Below, piece after piece: positions 33,367-41,394 of a stretch of 64,000 nucleotides of DNA. The notes below the pieces were generated by a model. That model was not told where the DNA came from. It was given only the letters and a program-made list of their open reading frames with translations, and made no database searches. This stretch comes from Streptomyces sp. HD (GTDB lineage: Bacteria; Actinomycetota; Actinomycetes; Streptomycetales; Streptomycetaceae), in NCBI RefSeq assembly GCF_028369295.1, contig NZ_JAQMYP010000016.1, positions 1 through 64,000 on the forward strand. Reading direction: 5' to 3'. Position 1 is the first letter of the stretch, and each line of letters starts with the position of its first letter. The position numbers and the translations under genes were made by a program.

Positions 33367-34140
33367 ATGGGACACCTGGACCACGCCGCCCTCGGCTGGC
33401 TGACCCCCGTGCTGTCGTACATGATGGCGTGCATAGGCGCCGCGCTCGGCCTGCGCTGCACCGTCCGAGCGCTCGGAGCCACCGGCCGGTCGCGCCGCAA
33501 CTGGCTCGTCACCGCGGCCTCGGCGATCGGCACCGGCATCTGGACCATGCACTTCGTGGCCATGCTGGGCTTCAGCGTCAGCGGCACCGACATCCGCTAC
33601 GACGTGCCGCTCACCATCGTGAGCCTCCTCGTCGCCATGACCGTCGTCTGCGCCGGCGTCTTCGCCGTCGGTCACAGCCGTGACCGCACGCGCGCGCTCC
33701 TCCTCGGCGGGCTCACCACCGGGCTCGGCGTCGCGAGCATGCACTACCTGGGCATGGCCGCCGTACGACTCCACGGTGACGTCACCTACGACCCCGCCCT
33801 CGTCGCACTCTCCGTCCTGATCGCCGTCGTCGCGGCGACGGCAGCCCTATGGGCAGCGCTCAACATCAGGTCGCCGGTCGCCGTCACCATCGCCTCCCTG
33901 ATCATGGGCGCGGCGGTCAGCAGCATGCACTACACGGGGATGTTCGCGGTCTCCGTGGACGTCGCGCCCTCCGGCGAGGCCCTGCCCGGGGCTACGGCGA
34001 TGCAGTTCATCTTCCCCCTCGCCGTCGGCCTCGGGTCCTACCTCTTCCTGACCTCGGCCTTCGTCGCACTCTCGCCCACCACGGGGGAACGCGAGGCATC
34101 CGCGTCGGCCGAGCGGCCGGTCGAGGGCGCCGTCGGCTAG
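33367..34140 (+). CDS. MHYT-domain integral membrane sensor
   Basis: 257 residues with seven hydrophobic helices. The three repeats of the MHYT signature are MHFVAM, MHYLGM and MHYTGM, at the outer ends of helices; they are thought to hold copper and sense O2, CO or NO. There is no GGDEF, EAL or kinase domain attached, so any output must come through another protein. It lies about 100 bp upstream of, and on the same strand as, a NIT-domain conservon kinase, which also belongs to a nitrogen-oxide-sensing type. A functional link is an inference from that arrangement. Confidence 0.9.
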   Translation: MGHLDHAALGWLTPVLSYMMACIGAALGLRCTVRALGATGRSRRNWLVTAASAIGTGIWTMHFVAMLGFSVSGTDIRYDVPLTIVSLLVAMTVVCAGVFAVGHSRDRTRALLLGGLTTGLGVASMHYLGMAAVRLHGDVTYDPALVALSVLIAVVAATAALWAALNIRSPVAVTIASLIMGAAVSSMHYTGMFAVSVDVAPSGEALPGATAMQFIFPLAVGLGSYLFLTSAFVALSPTTGEREASASAERPVEGAVG

Positions 34141-34238
34141 CGGCGGGAGCCGACCGGCGACGGCCACAGCGGGCACACCTCCGAGCCGACTCCGAGCACG
34201 AAGGCACGCCCCCCGAACCACTTCCGAGCGAGGAGGCC

Positions 34239-36830
34239 ATGCGTACACCCCGTAGGACCACTGAGGCCGACGGCCGGACGCCGTCCCCGCCCCTCGTGCG
34301 CGGCCGCCGCGCCCACGCCGGACCGCCCGCCGACGAGAGCCCCGAAGGGCCCACGGACGCGACGCCGGACGACCCGCCCACGCGCGCGGAGCAATGGCGG
34401 ATACGCCCGCGCACCGTTCGGGCCAAGATCGTCTGCCTGCTGATGGTGCCGGTGGTCTCGCTGCTGGCGCTGTGGGCCTACGCCACCGTCACCACCGCCC
34501 AGGACGTCTCCAGGCTGCGTCAGTTGCAGCGCGTCGACTCCGGGATCAGGACGCCCGTCGCGGCAGCCGTCGCCGCCCTCCAGGCCGAACGCTCGGCCGC
34601 GGTGCACTATGCGGGCGATCCGTCCGCCGAACAGGGCGGTGCCTACAAGAAGCTCGCGCGGGACACGGACAAGGCGGTGGCGCGGCTGCGGCTCGACGAC
34701 CGCAACACGGTCGCCGCCGGCGAGGAGTTCCCCGCCGGCGTGGCCCGGCGCCTCGAAGCCTTCGTCACCGGCGCCGAGCGGCTGACCACCTTACGGAGCG
34801 CCGTACTCGACCGCCGCACGGGCTGGGACGAGACGTACGGGCAGTACACGAAGACCATCGCCGGCGCGTTCTCGGTGGGCGGCGCGCTCACCGGCATCCA
34901 GGACGCCGAACTCGGGTCCGCCGCGCGCGTGCTGCTCGAATTCGCCCGCGCGGGCGAGGCCCTGGCTCAGGAGGACGTCGTGCTCGACAGCGCACGCCTC
35001 GCCGGGCACCTCGATGGACAGCGGGCGCGGCTGTTCACCGGTGCCGTCGACACCCGCCGCGCCCTCACCGAGTCCGCCGTCGCCGACCTGCGGGGCCCGG
35101 AACGCGCGGCCTGGCAACGCCTCGCTGACGGCAGCGCTTACGGGACGGTGGCCGCCGTCGAGGACAAGGTCCTCGCCAACGCACCCGGAGTGCAGGCGAT
35201 CGAGGCAGCGGCGGAAGCGACTTGGAGCAAGGCACACGCACGCGTGCAGGGCTCGATGCGGACGATCGAGCAGGACGCCGGGCGGGATGCGGCGGAGCGC
35301 GCCGACCCCTTCACCCGCGGTCTGCTCACCCCCGCCGGTGCCGCCGTTCTCTTCGGCCTCGCCGCCGTCGCCGCCTCACTTGTGATCTCCGTGCGCATCG
35401 GCCGCGGCCTCGTCGTCGAGCTGGTGAGCCTGCGCAACCGCGCGCTGGAGATCGCCCGGCGCAAACTTCCCGAAGCCATGCGGAGGCTGCGGGCCGGCGA
35501 GGAGATCGACGTCCGGGCCGAGGCGCCGCCCGGACCGCCCGCGGAGGACGAGACCGGTCAGGTCGGCGAGGCCCTGGGTACCGTCCACCGTGCAGCGCTC
35601 CGGGCCGCCGTGGAGCGCGCCGAGCTCGCCAGCGGCATCTCCGGGGTCTTCGTCAACCTCGCCCGCCGCAGCCAGGTCCTCGTGCACCGTCAACTGAGCC
35701 TGCTGGACAGCATGGAGCGGCGCTCCGACGACCCGAACGAACTGAGCGATCTCTTCCGGCTCGACCATCTCACCACCCGCATGCGACGCCACGCCGAGAG
35801 CCTGATCATCCTCTCGGGAGCGGCACCCGGGAGGGCCTGGCGCATGCCGGTGTCCCTGACCAACGTGGTCCGCGCGGCCGTCTCCGAAGTCGAGGACTAC
35901 GCGCGCGTGGAGGTACGGCAGCTTCCCGAGGCGCAGGTCATCGGCGCGGCCGTCGCCGACCTCACCCACCTCCTGGCCGAGCTCGCGGAGAACGCCGCCC
36001 AGTTCTCACCGCCCCACACGCGCGTGCGCATCACCGGTGAGCCCGTCGGCAACGGGTACGCCGTCGAGGTCGAGGACCGCGGGCTGGGCATGGGCAAGGA
36101 GACTCTCGCCGAGGCCAACCGGCGCATCGAGCAGTCCGAGGCGCTCGACCTGTTCGACAGCGACCGGCTCGGCCTCTTCGTGGTGAGCAGGCTCGCCTCC
36201 CGGCACGGCATCAAGGTGCACCTGCGCACCTCGCCCTACGGCGGCACCACCGCGGTCGTCCTGCTGCCCACGGCCCTGCTGCACAACGCCACGGCGGAAC
36301 GTTCCCCCGGCGGCAGGGCGGACACCGAGCTGCCCGCCGAACGCGAGTACGCGCGCGTGCCCGCCGCCGACCGGCACCAGAGTTCGGTCCACGCGGTGGC
36401 CGACCGGCACCAGGGTTCCGCCCGCCCGGTCGCCGACCGGCACCAGGAATCCGTGCCCGCGTCCGCCGACCGGCCCGCTCTGGTGGCTCCCGCACCACCC
36501 GAGGCCGAGCCCAAGTCCGACACCCCGCCTCCCGGAGTCACCACCTTGCGACTGCACCGCCCTGCGGCCGACCCCGAAGCCTCCGACGACCTCCCACGCC
36601 GCGTACGGCAGGCGAGCCTCGCCCCCCAACTGCGCGAGGGACGCGCCGAGGAACCGCCGGGAGCGCCCACGCACACCTCCCACGACGACCAGCGCACCCC
36701 CGAACTCGTCAGGGACCGAATGGCGGCCTACCGCGACGGCTGGGCGCGCGGCGGCGGCAGGCAGCCCGGCCGCCGGGCCACTCCCGATTCCCCGGCGCGC
36801 AGCGACAGCAGCGAAGGAGACCTCGCATGA
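34239..36830 (+). CDS. cvnA: Conservon sensor histidine kinase-like protein with NIT domain (CvnA)
   Basis: 863 residues; GAGGAGG precedes the ATG at 34239. A TM helix at about 64-82 and another at about 365-390 flank a helical nitrate/nitrite-sensing (NIT) region. A HAMP-like linker leads to LFRLDHLTTRMRRHAESL (dimerisation, His region) and an HATPase_c domain with ELAENAAQFSPP, EDRGLGMG and DRLGLFVVSRLA. The C-terminal 170 residues are Pro-rich and disordered, with four ADRHQ-type repeats. In conservons CvnA binds CvnB/C/D at the membrane, like a eukaryotic GPCR complex. The stop overlaps cvnB (ATGA). Confidence 0.93.
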   Translation: MRTPRRTTEADGRTPSPPLVRGRRAHAGPPADESPEGPTDATPDDPPTRAEQWRIRPRTVRAKIVCLLMVPVVSLLALWAYATVTTAQDVSRLRQLQRVDSGIRTPVAAAVAALQAERSAAVHYAGDPSAEQGGAYKKLARDTDKAVARLRLDDRNTVAAGEEFPAGVARRLEAFVTGAERLTTLRSAVLDRRTGWDETYGQYTKTIAGAFSVGGALTGIQDAELGSAARVLLEFARAGEALAQEDVVLDSARLAGHLDGQRARLFTGAVDTRRALTESAVADLRGPERAAWQRLADGSAYGTVAAVEDKVLANAPGVQAIEAAAEATWSKAHARVQGSMRTIEQDAGRDAAERADPFTRGLLTPAGAAVLFGLAAVAASLVISVRIGRGLVVELVSLRNRALEIARRKLPEAMRRLRAGEEIDVRAEAPPGPPAEDETGQVGEALGTVHRAALRAAVERAELASGISGVFVNLARRSQVLVHRQLSLLDSMERRSDDPNELSDLFRLDHLTTRMRRHAESLIILSGAAPGRAWRMPVSLTNVVRAAVSEVEDYARVEVRQLPEAQVIGAAVADLTHLLAELAENAAQFSPPHTRVRITGEPVGNGYAVEVEDRGLGMGKETLAEANRRIEQSEALDLFDSDRLGLFVVSRLASRHGIKVHLRTSPYGGTTAVVLLPTALLHNATAERSPGGRADTELPAEREYARVPAADRHQSSVHAVADRHQGSARPVADRHQESVPASADRPALVAPAPPEAEPKSDTPPPGVTTLRLHRPAADPEASDDLPRRVRQASLAPQLREGRAEEPPGAPTHTSHDDQRTPELVRDRMAAYRDGWARGGGRQPGRRATPDSPARSDSSEGDLA

Positions 36831-37264
36831 TCCAGGATCCGAGCATGAGGGCCGCCCAGCGGTCCGGCGAACTCGACTGGTTGCTGGACGACCTGGTGCT
36901 GCGGGTGCGTGAGGTGCGGCATGCCGTGGTGCTGTCCAACGACGGACTCGCCGTGGGCGCGTCGACCGACCTCCGGCGCGAGGACGCCGAGCACCTGGCC
37001 GCGGTCGCCTCAGGCTTCCACAGCCTGGCCAAGGGCGCGGGACGGCACTTCGGCGCCGGCGGCGTACGCCAGACCATGGTGGAGATGGACGACGCCTTCC
37101 TGTTCGTGGCGGCCGCGGGCGACGGCTCCTGCCTCGCCGTCCTCACCGCCGTGACCGCCGACATCGGGCTGGTGGCGTACGAGATGGCACGGCTGGTCAA
37201 GCGCGTCGGCGAGCACCTCCACACACCGACGCGCACAGCCGCGCGGCCGCCCGCCGCGGGATGA
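36827..37264 (+). CDS. cvnB: Roadblock/LC7 domain protein (CvnB)
   Basis: 145 residues of the Roadblock/LC7 fold: LDWLLDDLVLRVREVRHAVVLSNDGLAVGAS, FHSLAKGAGRHFGAGGVRQTMVEMDDAFLFV, ADIGLVAYEMARLV. Such proteins act as GTPase-activating or scaffold subunits for the small GTPase of the conservon. It overlaps cvnA by four bases and cvnC by four bases. It is about 70% identical by eye to the orphan roadblock protein at 39068. Confidence 0.94.
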   Translation: MIQDPSMRAAQRSGELDWLLDDLVLRVREVRHAVVLSNDGLAVGASTDLRREDAEHLAAVASGFHSLAKGAGRHFGAGGVRQTMVEMDDAFLFVAAAGDGSCLAVLTAVTADIGLVAYEMARLVKRVGEHLHTPTRTAARPPAAG

Positions 37265-37698
37265 GCGGAAGGGCGTCCGCGCACATGACCGAGGACACGA
37301 CGGACACCCCGCGCGAGCAGGGCAGTCAGTGGTACGACAGCGAGGCCGGGCCCCTCGTGCGCCCCTACGCCATGACGGGCGGGCGCACCAGACCGGGCCC
37401 CACCGGGGTGCGGTTCGACCTGATCGCCCTCGTCACCCTGGACGGCGCCGCGCCCGGTGCCGGCGAGGACACCGCATTCGGCCCGGAACACCGGGCCCTC
37501 ATCGAGCTGTGTCGCCCGGAGACACAGTCGGTCGCGGAGCTCGCCGCGGGCGCCGATCTGCCCGTGGGGGTCGTCAGGGTGCTGCTCGGTGACCTCCTGG
37601 AACTGGGCTGCGTCACCGTCAGCCGTCCGGTGCCGCCCGCACAGCTTCCGGACGAGAGGATCCTGCGCGAGGTGATCGAAGGGCTGCGGGCGCTGTAG
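37261..37698 (+). CDS. cvnC: DUF742 winged-helix protein (CvnC)
   Basis: 145 residues. SLVRPYAMTGGRTRP-like text (here GPLVRPYAMTGGRTRPG) and PETQSVAELAAGADLPVGVVRVLLGDLLELGCV mark the DUF742 winged helix, ending in REVIEGLRAL. It is translationally coupled to cvnB. In most conservons the 3' end of this gene overlaps the start of the GTPase gene; here a 186-bp gap intervenes. Confidence 0.93.
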   Translation: MSGRASAHMTEDTTDTPREQGSQWYDSEAGPLVRPYAMTGGRTRPGPTGVRFDLIALVTLDGAAPGAGEDTAFGPEHRALIELCRPETQSVAELAAGADLPVGVVRVLLGDLLELGCVTVSRPVPPAQLPDERILREVIEGLRAL

Positions 37699-37884
37699 AT
37701 GACATGTCAGAACCAGCCGGTCCCGTACGACCCACTCGTGCATGCGTCCAGGCATCCAACAGGAACAAGACGGTCGGATCGGGTAAAAATCGGTCCAACT
37801 CCACAAAGTGCGGCGGCAGTTGTCATGATGCTGACTTCGCACAGCGACGCCGACCGACGCCGGCACTCCAGAGAGAAGTGATCG
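37699..37884 (+). pseudogene. Inserted spacer ending in a second, diverged cvnC tail
   Basis: From about 37865 one frame reads LQREVIDGLRAL, nearly the same as the REVIEGLRAL end of cvnC, and runs on through the first bases of the GTPase gene. Almost every codon of the two tails differs at the third base, so this is an old paralogue tail, not a recent duplication. It keeps the usual cvnC/cvnD overlap. The rest of the spacer (including GGGTAAAAATCGG) has no clear coding content and may carry an internal promoter. Confidence 0.6.
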
Positions 37885-38490
37885 ATGGTCTCCGAGCACT
37901 CCGACGCCTACGACGGTGATACGGCCGCCCTGGCGCTGAAGATTCTTGTGGCCGGCGGATTCGGCGTCGGCAAGACCACCCTGGTGGGCGCGGTCAGTGA
38001 GATCAGGCCGCTGCGCACCGAGGAACTGCTCAGCGAAGCAGGCCAGTCCGTGGACGACACCGACGGCGTGGACCAGAAGGTCACCACCACCGTGGCCATG
38101 GACTTCGGGCGCATCACCATCCGGTCCGGTCTGTCCCTCTACCTCTTCGGCACCCCCGGGCAGGACCGATTCTGGTTCCTGTGGGACGAGCTGTCGCAAG
38201 GCGCTCTGGGCGCGGTCGTCCTCGCCGACACACGGCGCCTGGAGGACTGCTTCCCCGCAGTGGACTACTTCGAGCACCGGCACATCCCGTTCGTCGTGGC
38301 CGTCAACTGCTTCGCCGGCGCCCGGACATACGGCACCCACGACGTCTCACGCGCCCTTGACCTGGACCGGGGAACACCCGTGGTGCTCTGCGACGCCCGG
38401 GATCGCGACTCGGGAAAGGAGGTGCTGATCCGGCTCGTCGAGTACGCCGGGCGGATGCACACCGCCCGGCTGCTCGACTCCGTGGGCTGA
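37885..38490 (+). CDS. cvnD: Conservon small GTPase (CvnD)
   Basis: 201 residues. The P-loop is GGFGVGKTT, followed by LFGTPGQDRFWFLWDEL (switch II DxxG-type region, here GTPGQ) and VNCFAG (the N/TKxD region is replaced by VN-CF, normal for this family). CvnD relays the state of CvnA/B by GTP binding and hydrolysis. The ATG lies inside the second cvnC-like tail, keeping the ancestral overlap. An inverted repeat GACCGG-AGT-CCGGTC lies 30 bases after the stop. Confidence 0.93.
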   Translation: MVSEHSDAYDGDTAALALKILVAGGFGVGKTTLVGAVSEIRPLRTEELLSEAGQSVDDTDGVDQKVTTTVAMDFGRITIRSGLSLYLFGTPGQDRFWFLWDELSQGALGAVVLADTRRLEDCFPAVDYFEHRHIPFVVAVNCFAGARTYGTHDVSRALDLDRGTPVVLCDARDRDSGKEVLIRLVEYAGRMHTARLLDSVG

Positions 38491-38520
38491 CGGCCCTCAG
38501 CCGCCGACCTGTCCGACGCC

Positions 38521-38535
38521 GACCGGAGTCCGGTC
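38521..38535. terminator. Small hairpin between convergent genes
   Basis: GACCGG, a three-base loop and CCGGTC form a six-bp hairpin between the GTPase stop and the stop of the convergent PPOX gene. It is short and not followed by T residues. Confidence 0.35.
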
Positions 38536-38540
38536 CACCG

Positions 38541-38969
38541 TCACTCCGCCACGCCCTTCTCCGCCAGCACCTTCTCGACCGTGACGCGGACGAGGAGTTC
38601 CCCCGGAACGCCGTTACGGGCCCCGAACTCCTCCGCGCGCTCCTCGCCCATGTATCGCGCCCCGATACGACCGGCCCAGTGCCTCAGCTCATCGAGGTCC
38701 TCCGAAATCCGGGCGCGGCCCTGCAACACCACGAATCCGTACGGCGGCCGGTCGTCGTCCACGCAAATCGCCAACCGGCCGTCACGGACCAGATTGCGCC
38801 CCTTCACGCTCGACTTGCCCGTGTTGAACACCACCTCGTCCCCGTCGAGCACGAACCAGATCGGGGTCACATGCGGGCTCCCGTCGGCCCGTACGGTCGA
38901 CAGCTTCCCGGTGCGTGTGCCGTGCGAGACGAACGCCCGCCATTCCTCATCGGTCATCTTCTGCGCCAT
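38541..38969 (-). CDS. PPOX-class (F420- or FMN-dependent) flavoenzyme
   Basis: 142 residues of the split beta-barrel pyridoxamine-oxidase-like fold: WRAFVSHGTRTGKLSTVRADGSPHVTPIWFVLDGDEVVFNTG and RLAICVDDDRPPYGFVVLQG are typical of the actinobacterial TIGR03618-type branch. The family reduces or oxidises small molecules with F420 or FMN; the substrate is unknown. ATG at 38969 has AAGGAGG seven bases upstream; longer starts are not supported. It lies on the minus strand inside the signalling cluster and is divergent from the orphan roadblock gene. Confidence 0.85.
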   Translation of the reverse strand: MAQKMTDEEWRAFVSHGTRTGKLSTVRADGSPHVTPIWFVLDGDEVVFNTGKSSVKGRNLVRDGRLAICVDDDRPPYGFVVLQGRARISEDLDELRHWAGRIGARYMGEERAEEFGARNGVPGELLVRVTVEKVLAEKGVAE

Positions 38970-39067
38970 GCCCCCATCCTCCTTGCCCATGGCCCGGATC
39001 GTCGGGAAGGGTGGCGAAAGGGATTCCTCCGGCGCAGGGGGAGACATCTACACGGGGAGACCGGATC

Positions 39068-39481
39068 ATGGCGCAGAACCAGGGACTTGGTTGGCTCCTG
39101 GACGACCTGACAGAGCGCGTCGATCATGTGCGGCATGCGTTGGTGCTGTCCAACGACGGCCTGGTGACCGGTGCGAGCACGGGACTGCGACGGGAAGATG
39201 CCGAGCACCTCGCGGCCGTCTCGTCCGGACTGCACAGCCTGGCCAAGGGCTCGGGACGGCACTTCGGCGCGGGCAGAGTACGTCAGACGATGGTCGAGTT
39301 CGACGATGCCGTGCTGTTCGTCACCGCGGCGGGCACCGGCGCCTGTCTGTGCGTGCTCAGCGGCGCGGAAGCCGACATAGGCCAGATCGCCTACGAGATG
39401 ACGCTCCTCGTCAACCGGGTCGGCGAACATCTCGACGTGGACGCCCGACAGCCCGAACGGGCACCGCGCACAGACCTCTGA
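39068..39481 (+). CDS. Orphan Roadblock/LC7 domain protein (second CvnB)
   Basis: 137 residues; GGGGAGA precedes the ATG at 39068. The sequence follows CvnB closely: WLLDDLTERVDHVRHALVLSNDGL, GLHSLAKGSGRHFGAGRVRQ and ADIGQIAYEMTLLVNRVGEHL. There is no kinase or GTPase gene directly beside it, but cvnA-D lie 600 bp upstream on the same strand. It could replace or compete with CvnB in the complex. It may be the surviving partner of the diverged cvnC tail found in front of cvnD. Confidence 0.9.
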   Translation: MAQNQGLGWLLDDLTERVDHVRHALVLSNDGLVTGASTGLRREDAEHLAAVSSGLHSLAKGSGRHFGAGRVRQTMVEFDDAVLFVTAAGTGACLCVLSGAEADIGQIAYEMTLLVNRVGEHLDVDARQPERAPRTDL

Positions 39482-39607
39482 CCTGCTGATTCGTCGCCTC
39501 CCGCGGAGTTATCCACAGGCCCGATACGAGATCTGGCGGACCGGCTACGGTTTTGTCACGGCGAGCGCACACAGCGTGAGCCACTGACTCCACGGGGGAG
39601 ATCGACC

Positions 39608-40519
39608 ATGTCGGGCGACACCATCACCACACCGCACCAGACCTCCTGCACGCCGAGCCGGGCGGCCAGGGAACTCGGACTGAAACGAAGCGATCTGGAC
39701 CTCGCCGTCCACCTCGGACTCATCAGGACCGTGCCCGACGAAGGAGGCGGAGGTCGGCGCGTCCCCCGTTCCGAGATCGAACGGGTGAGTTCGGGCGCCG
39801 GGTTCCCCGACTCGTTGCTGGAGCGCGTGGAGGTCGTGGGGACGACGCAGGGCGCGCACGTCTTGGACGTGTCCGCCGGCCGGTTCACGCGCCTGGCACG
39901 CCTGGGCCTCGTCGTGCCGGTGAACTGGTATCTCAACCGCTACCGAGCCGTCGTCTGGCTGTATCTGGTCCAGGAGTTGAAGCAGTTCGCCGCCGACGAG
40001 AAGAACACGCCACTGCTGAAGGCCCGCCGTACGCCTGAAGGGCTGCGCGGCATGCTGGACGCGGGCGTGGACCTGCGTCCGCGCAACTGGCGAGGACGGC
40101 ACCGGGGATTCCTGCTGCGACAGACCGACGACCCATGGCAGAGCGCCGGAGCGCTGGCCGCCTTCCTCGATCCCGTCCAGATCGCGGAAATCGTCCCCGA
40201 CCCCTACGAGCGCTCCCACCTCAACCGCTTCCGGCCGGGGCCGCCGGCGTCCGGAGCGCCGGGTTCGCCCGCCGCACACATCGCCAAGAGGATCATGACG
40301 GCGGACGACCCGGACGAGATCAGCCTGCTGCGCGCCGACCTGACGGCGGTCCTGGAGGAAGCCCGCGACCGGCGGCCCGCGCCGCGCCCCACGGCGAGCC
40401 GGGCCCCGATGCCGGCGCATCCGGTACACATCGGCTCGCCCCGGCCCGACGAGCCGGAGCAGTCGTGCGGCCTGATGAGCTGGCTGCGGCGGCGGAATTC
40501 CCGGGCTACAACACCCTGA
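39608..40519 (+). CDS. MerR-like helix-turn-helix protein (DUF6397-like)
   Basis: 303 residues. The N-terminus (SRAARELGLKRSDLDLAVHLGLIRTV...VPRSEIERV) is an excisionase/MerR-type winged HTH. A second HTH-like segment follows at about 70-110 (VGTTQGAHVLDVSAGRFTRLARLG). The middle has YLNRYRAVVWLYLVQELKQF, and the C-terminus is Pro-rich with a Trp-Arg end. It resembles a conserved Streptomyces DUF6397-type protein; I am moderately sure of that name. GGGGGAGATC precedes the ATG. It converges with tesB and overlaps its end by 14 bases. Confidence 0.75.
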   Translation: MSGDTITTPHQTSCTPSRAARELGLKRSDLDLAVHLGLIRTVPDEGGGGRRVPRSEIERVSSGAGFPDSLLERVEVVGTTQGAHVLDVSAGRFTRLARLGLVVPVNWYLNRYRAVVWLYLVQELKQFAADEKNTPLLKARRTPEGLRGMLDAGVDLRPRNWRGRHRGFLLRQTDDPWQSAGALAAFLDPVQIAEIVPDPYERSHLNRFRPGPPASGAPGSPAAHIAKRIMTADDPDEISLLRADLTAVLEEARDRRPAPRPTASRAPMPAHPVHIGSPRPDEPEQSCGLMSWLRRRNSRATTP

Positions 40520-41375
40520 ACAGACCCTCCTGGACGACGGACACCAGCAGGCGTCCTTCCAGGTCGTAGATCCGTCCACGGGCGAGGCCCCGTCCACCGG
40601 TCGCGATCGGCGACTCCTGGTCGTACAGGAACCACTCGTCCGCGCGGAACGGCCGGTGGAACCACATGGCGTGGTCCAGCGACGCGATGTCGAAGCTCCG
40701 CGGCCCCCACAGGGGTTCGACCGGGATGCGGACCGCGTCCAGGAGGGTCATGTCGCTGGCGTAGGTCAGCGCGCAGGTGTGCACGACCGGGTCGTCGCCG
40801 AGCGGCCCGACCGCGCGCATCCACACCGCGCTGCGCGGTTCGGCGTCCTCGACGTCCTCGGCGGTCCAGCGCAGCCGGTCCACATAGCGGATGTCGAAGG
40901 GCTGACGGCGTGCCATCCGCTCCAACTGCTCGGGCAGCGCGCCCAGATGTTCCCGGATCTCGTCGGTGACCGACGGCAGCGACTCCGGGGCCGGGACCTT
41001 GCGGGCCGGCGGCAGCTGGTGCTCGAAGCTCCCTTGCTCAGGCTTGTGAAAGGAGGCGGTGAGATTGAAGATCGTGCGGCCCTGCTGCACGGCGGTGACC
41101 CGGCGGGTCGTGAACGACCGGCCGTCCCGCACCCGTTCGACCTGGTACACGATCGGAACGCCCGGCCGCCCCGGGCGCAGGAAGTACGCGTGCAGCGAGT
41201 GCACGGGCCGGTCGCCGTCCGTGGTGCGCGCGGCGGCGACCAGCGCTTGGCCCGCCACCTGGCCGCCGAAGACCCGCTGCAGGGACTCCTGCGGGCTGCG
41301 GCCACGGAAGATGTTGACCTCGATCTGCTCCAGGTCGAGCAGGTCGACGAGCCTCTCGGCCGGGTTCGTCGTCAT
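40506..41375 (-). CDS. tesB: Acyl-CoA thioesterase II
   Basis: 289 residues of the double hot-dog TesB type: FRGRSPQESLQRVFGGQVAGQAL, HSLHAYFLRPGRP, then the catalytic Asp in SLDHAMWFHRPFRAD, Thr region in SPIATGGRGLARGRIYD and Gln in VSVVQEGLFR. It hydrolyses fatty acyl-CoA to free acid and CoA. It starts 19 bases before the helicase gene, which is on the same strand, so the two may be co-transcribed. Confidence 0.95.
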   Translation of the reverse strand: MTTNPAERLVDLLDLEQIEVNIFRGRSPQESLQRVFGGQVAGQALVAAARTTDGDRPVHSLHAYFLRPGRPGVPIVYQVERVRDGRSFTTRRVTAVQQGRTIFNLTASFHKPEQGSFEHQLPPARKVPAPESLPSVTDEIREHLGALPEQLERMARRQPFDIRYVDRLRWTAEDVEDAEPRSAVWMRAVGPLGDDPVVHTCALTYASDMTLLDAVRIPVEPLWGPRSFDIASLDHAMWFHRPFRADEWFLYDQESPIATGGRGLARGRIYDLEGRLLVSVVQEGLFRVL

Positions 41376-41394
41376 GGGTGGGATTCTCCTGTGC

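Noticed and set aside
37699..37881. 60-codon ORF between cvnC and cvnD
   Set aside because: No RBS, odd composition, and the useful homology in this spacer is in another frame (the second cvnC tail).
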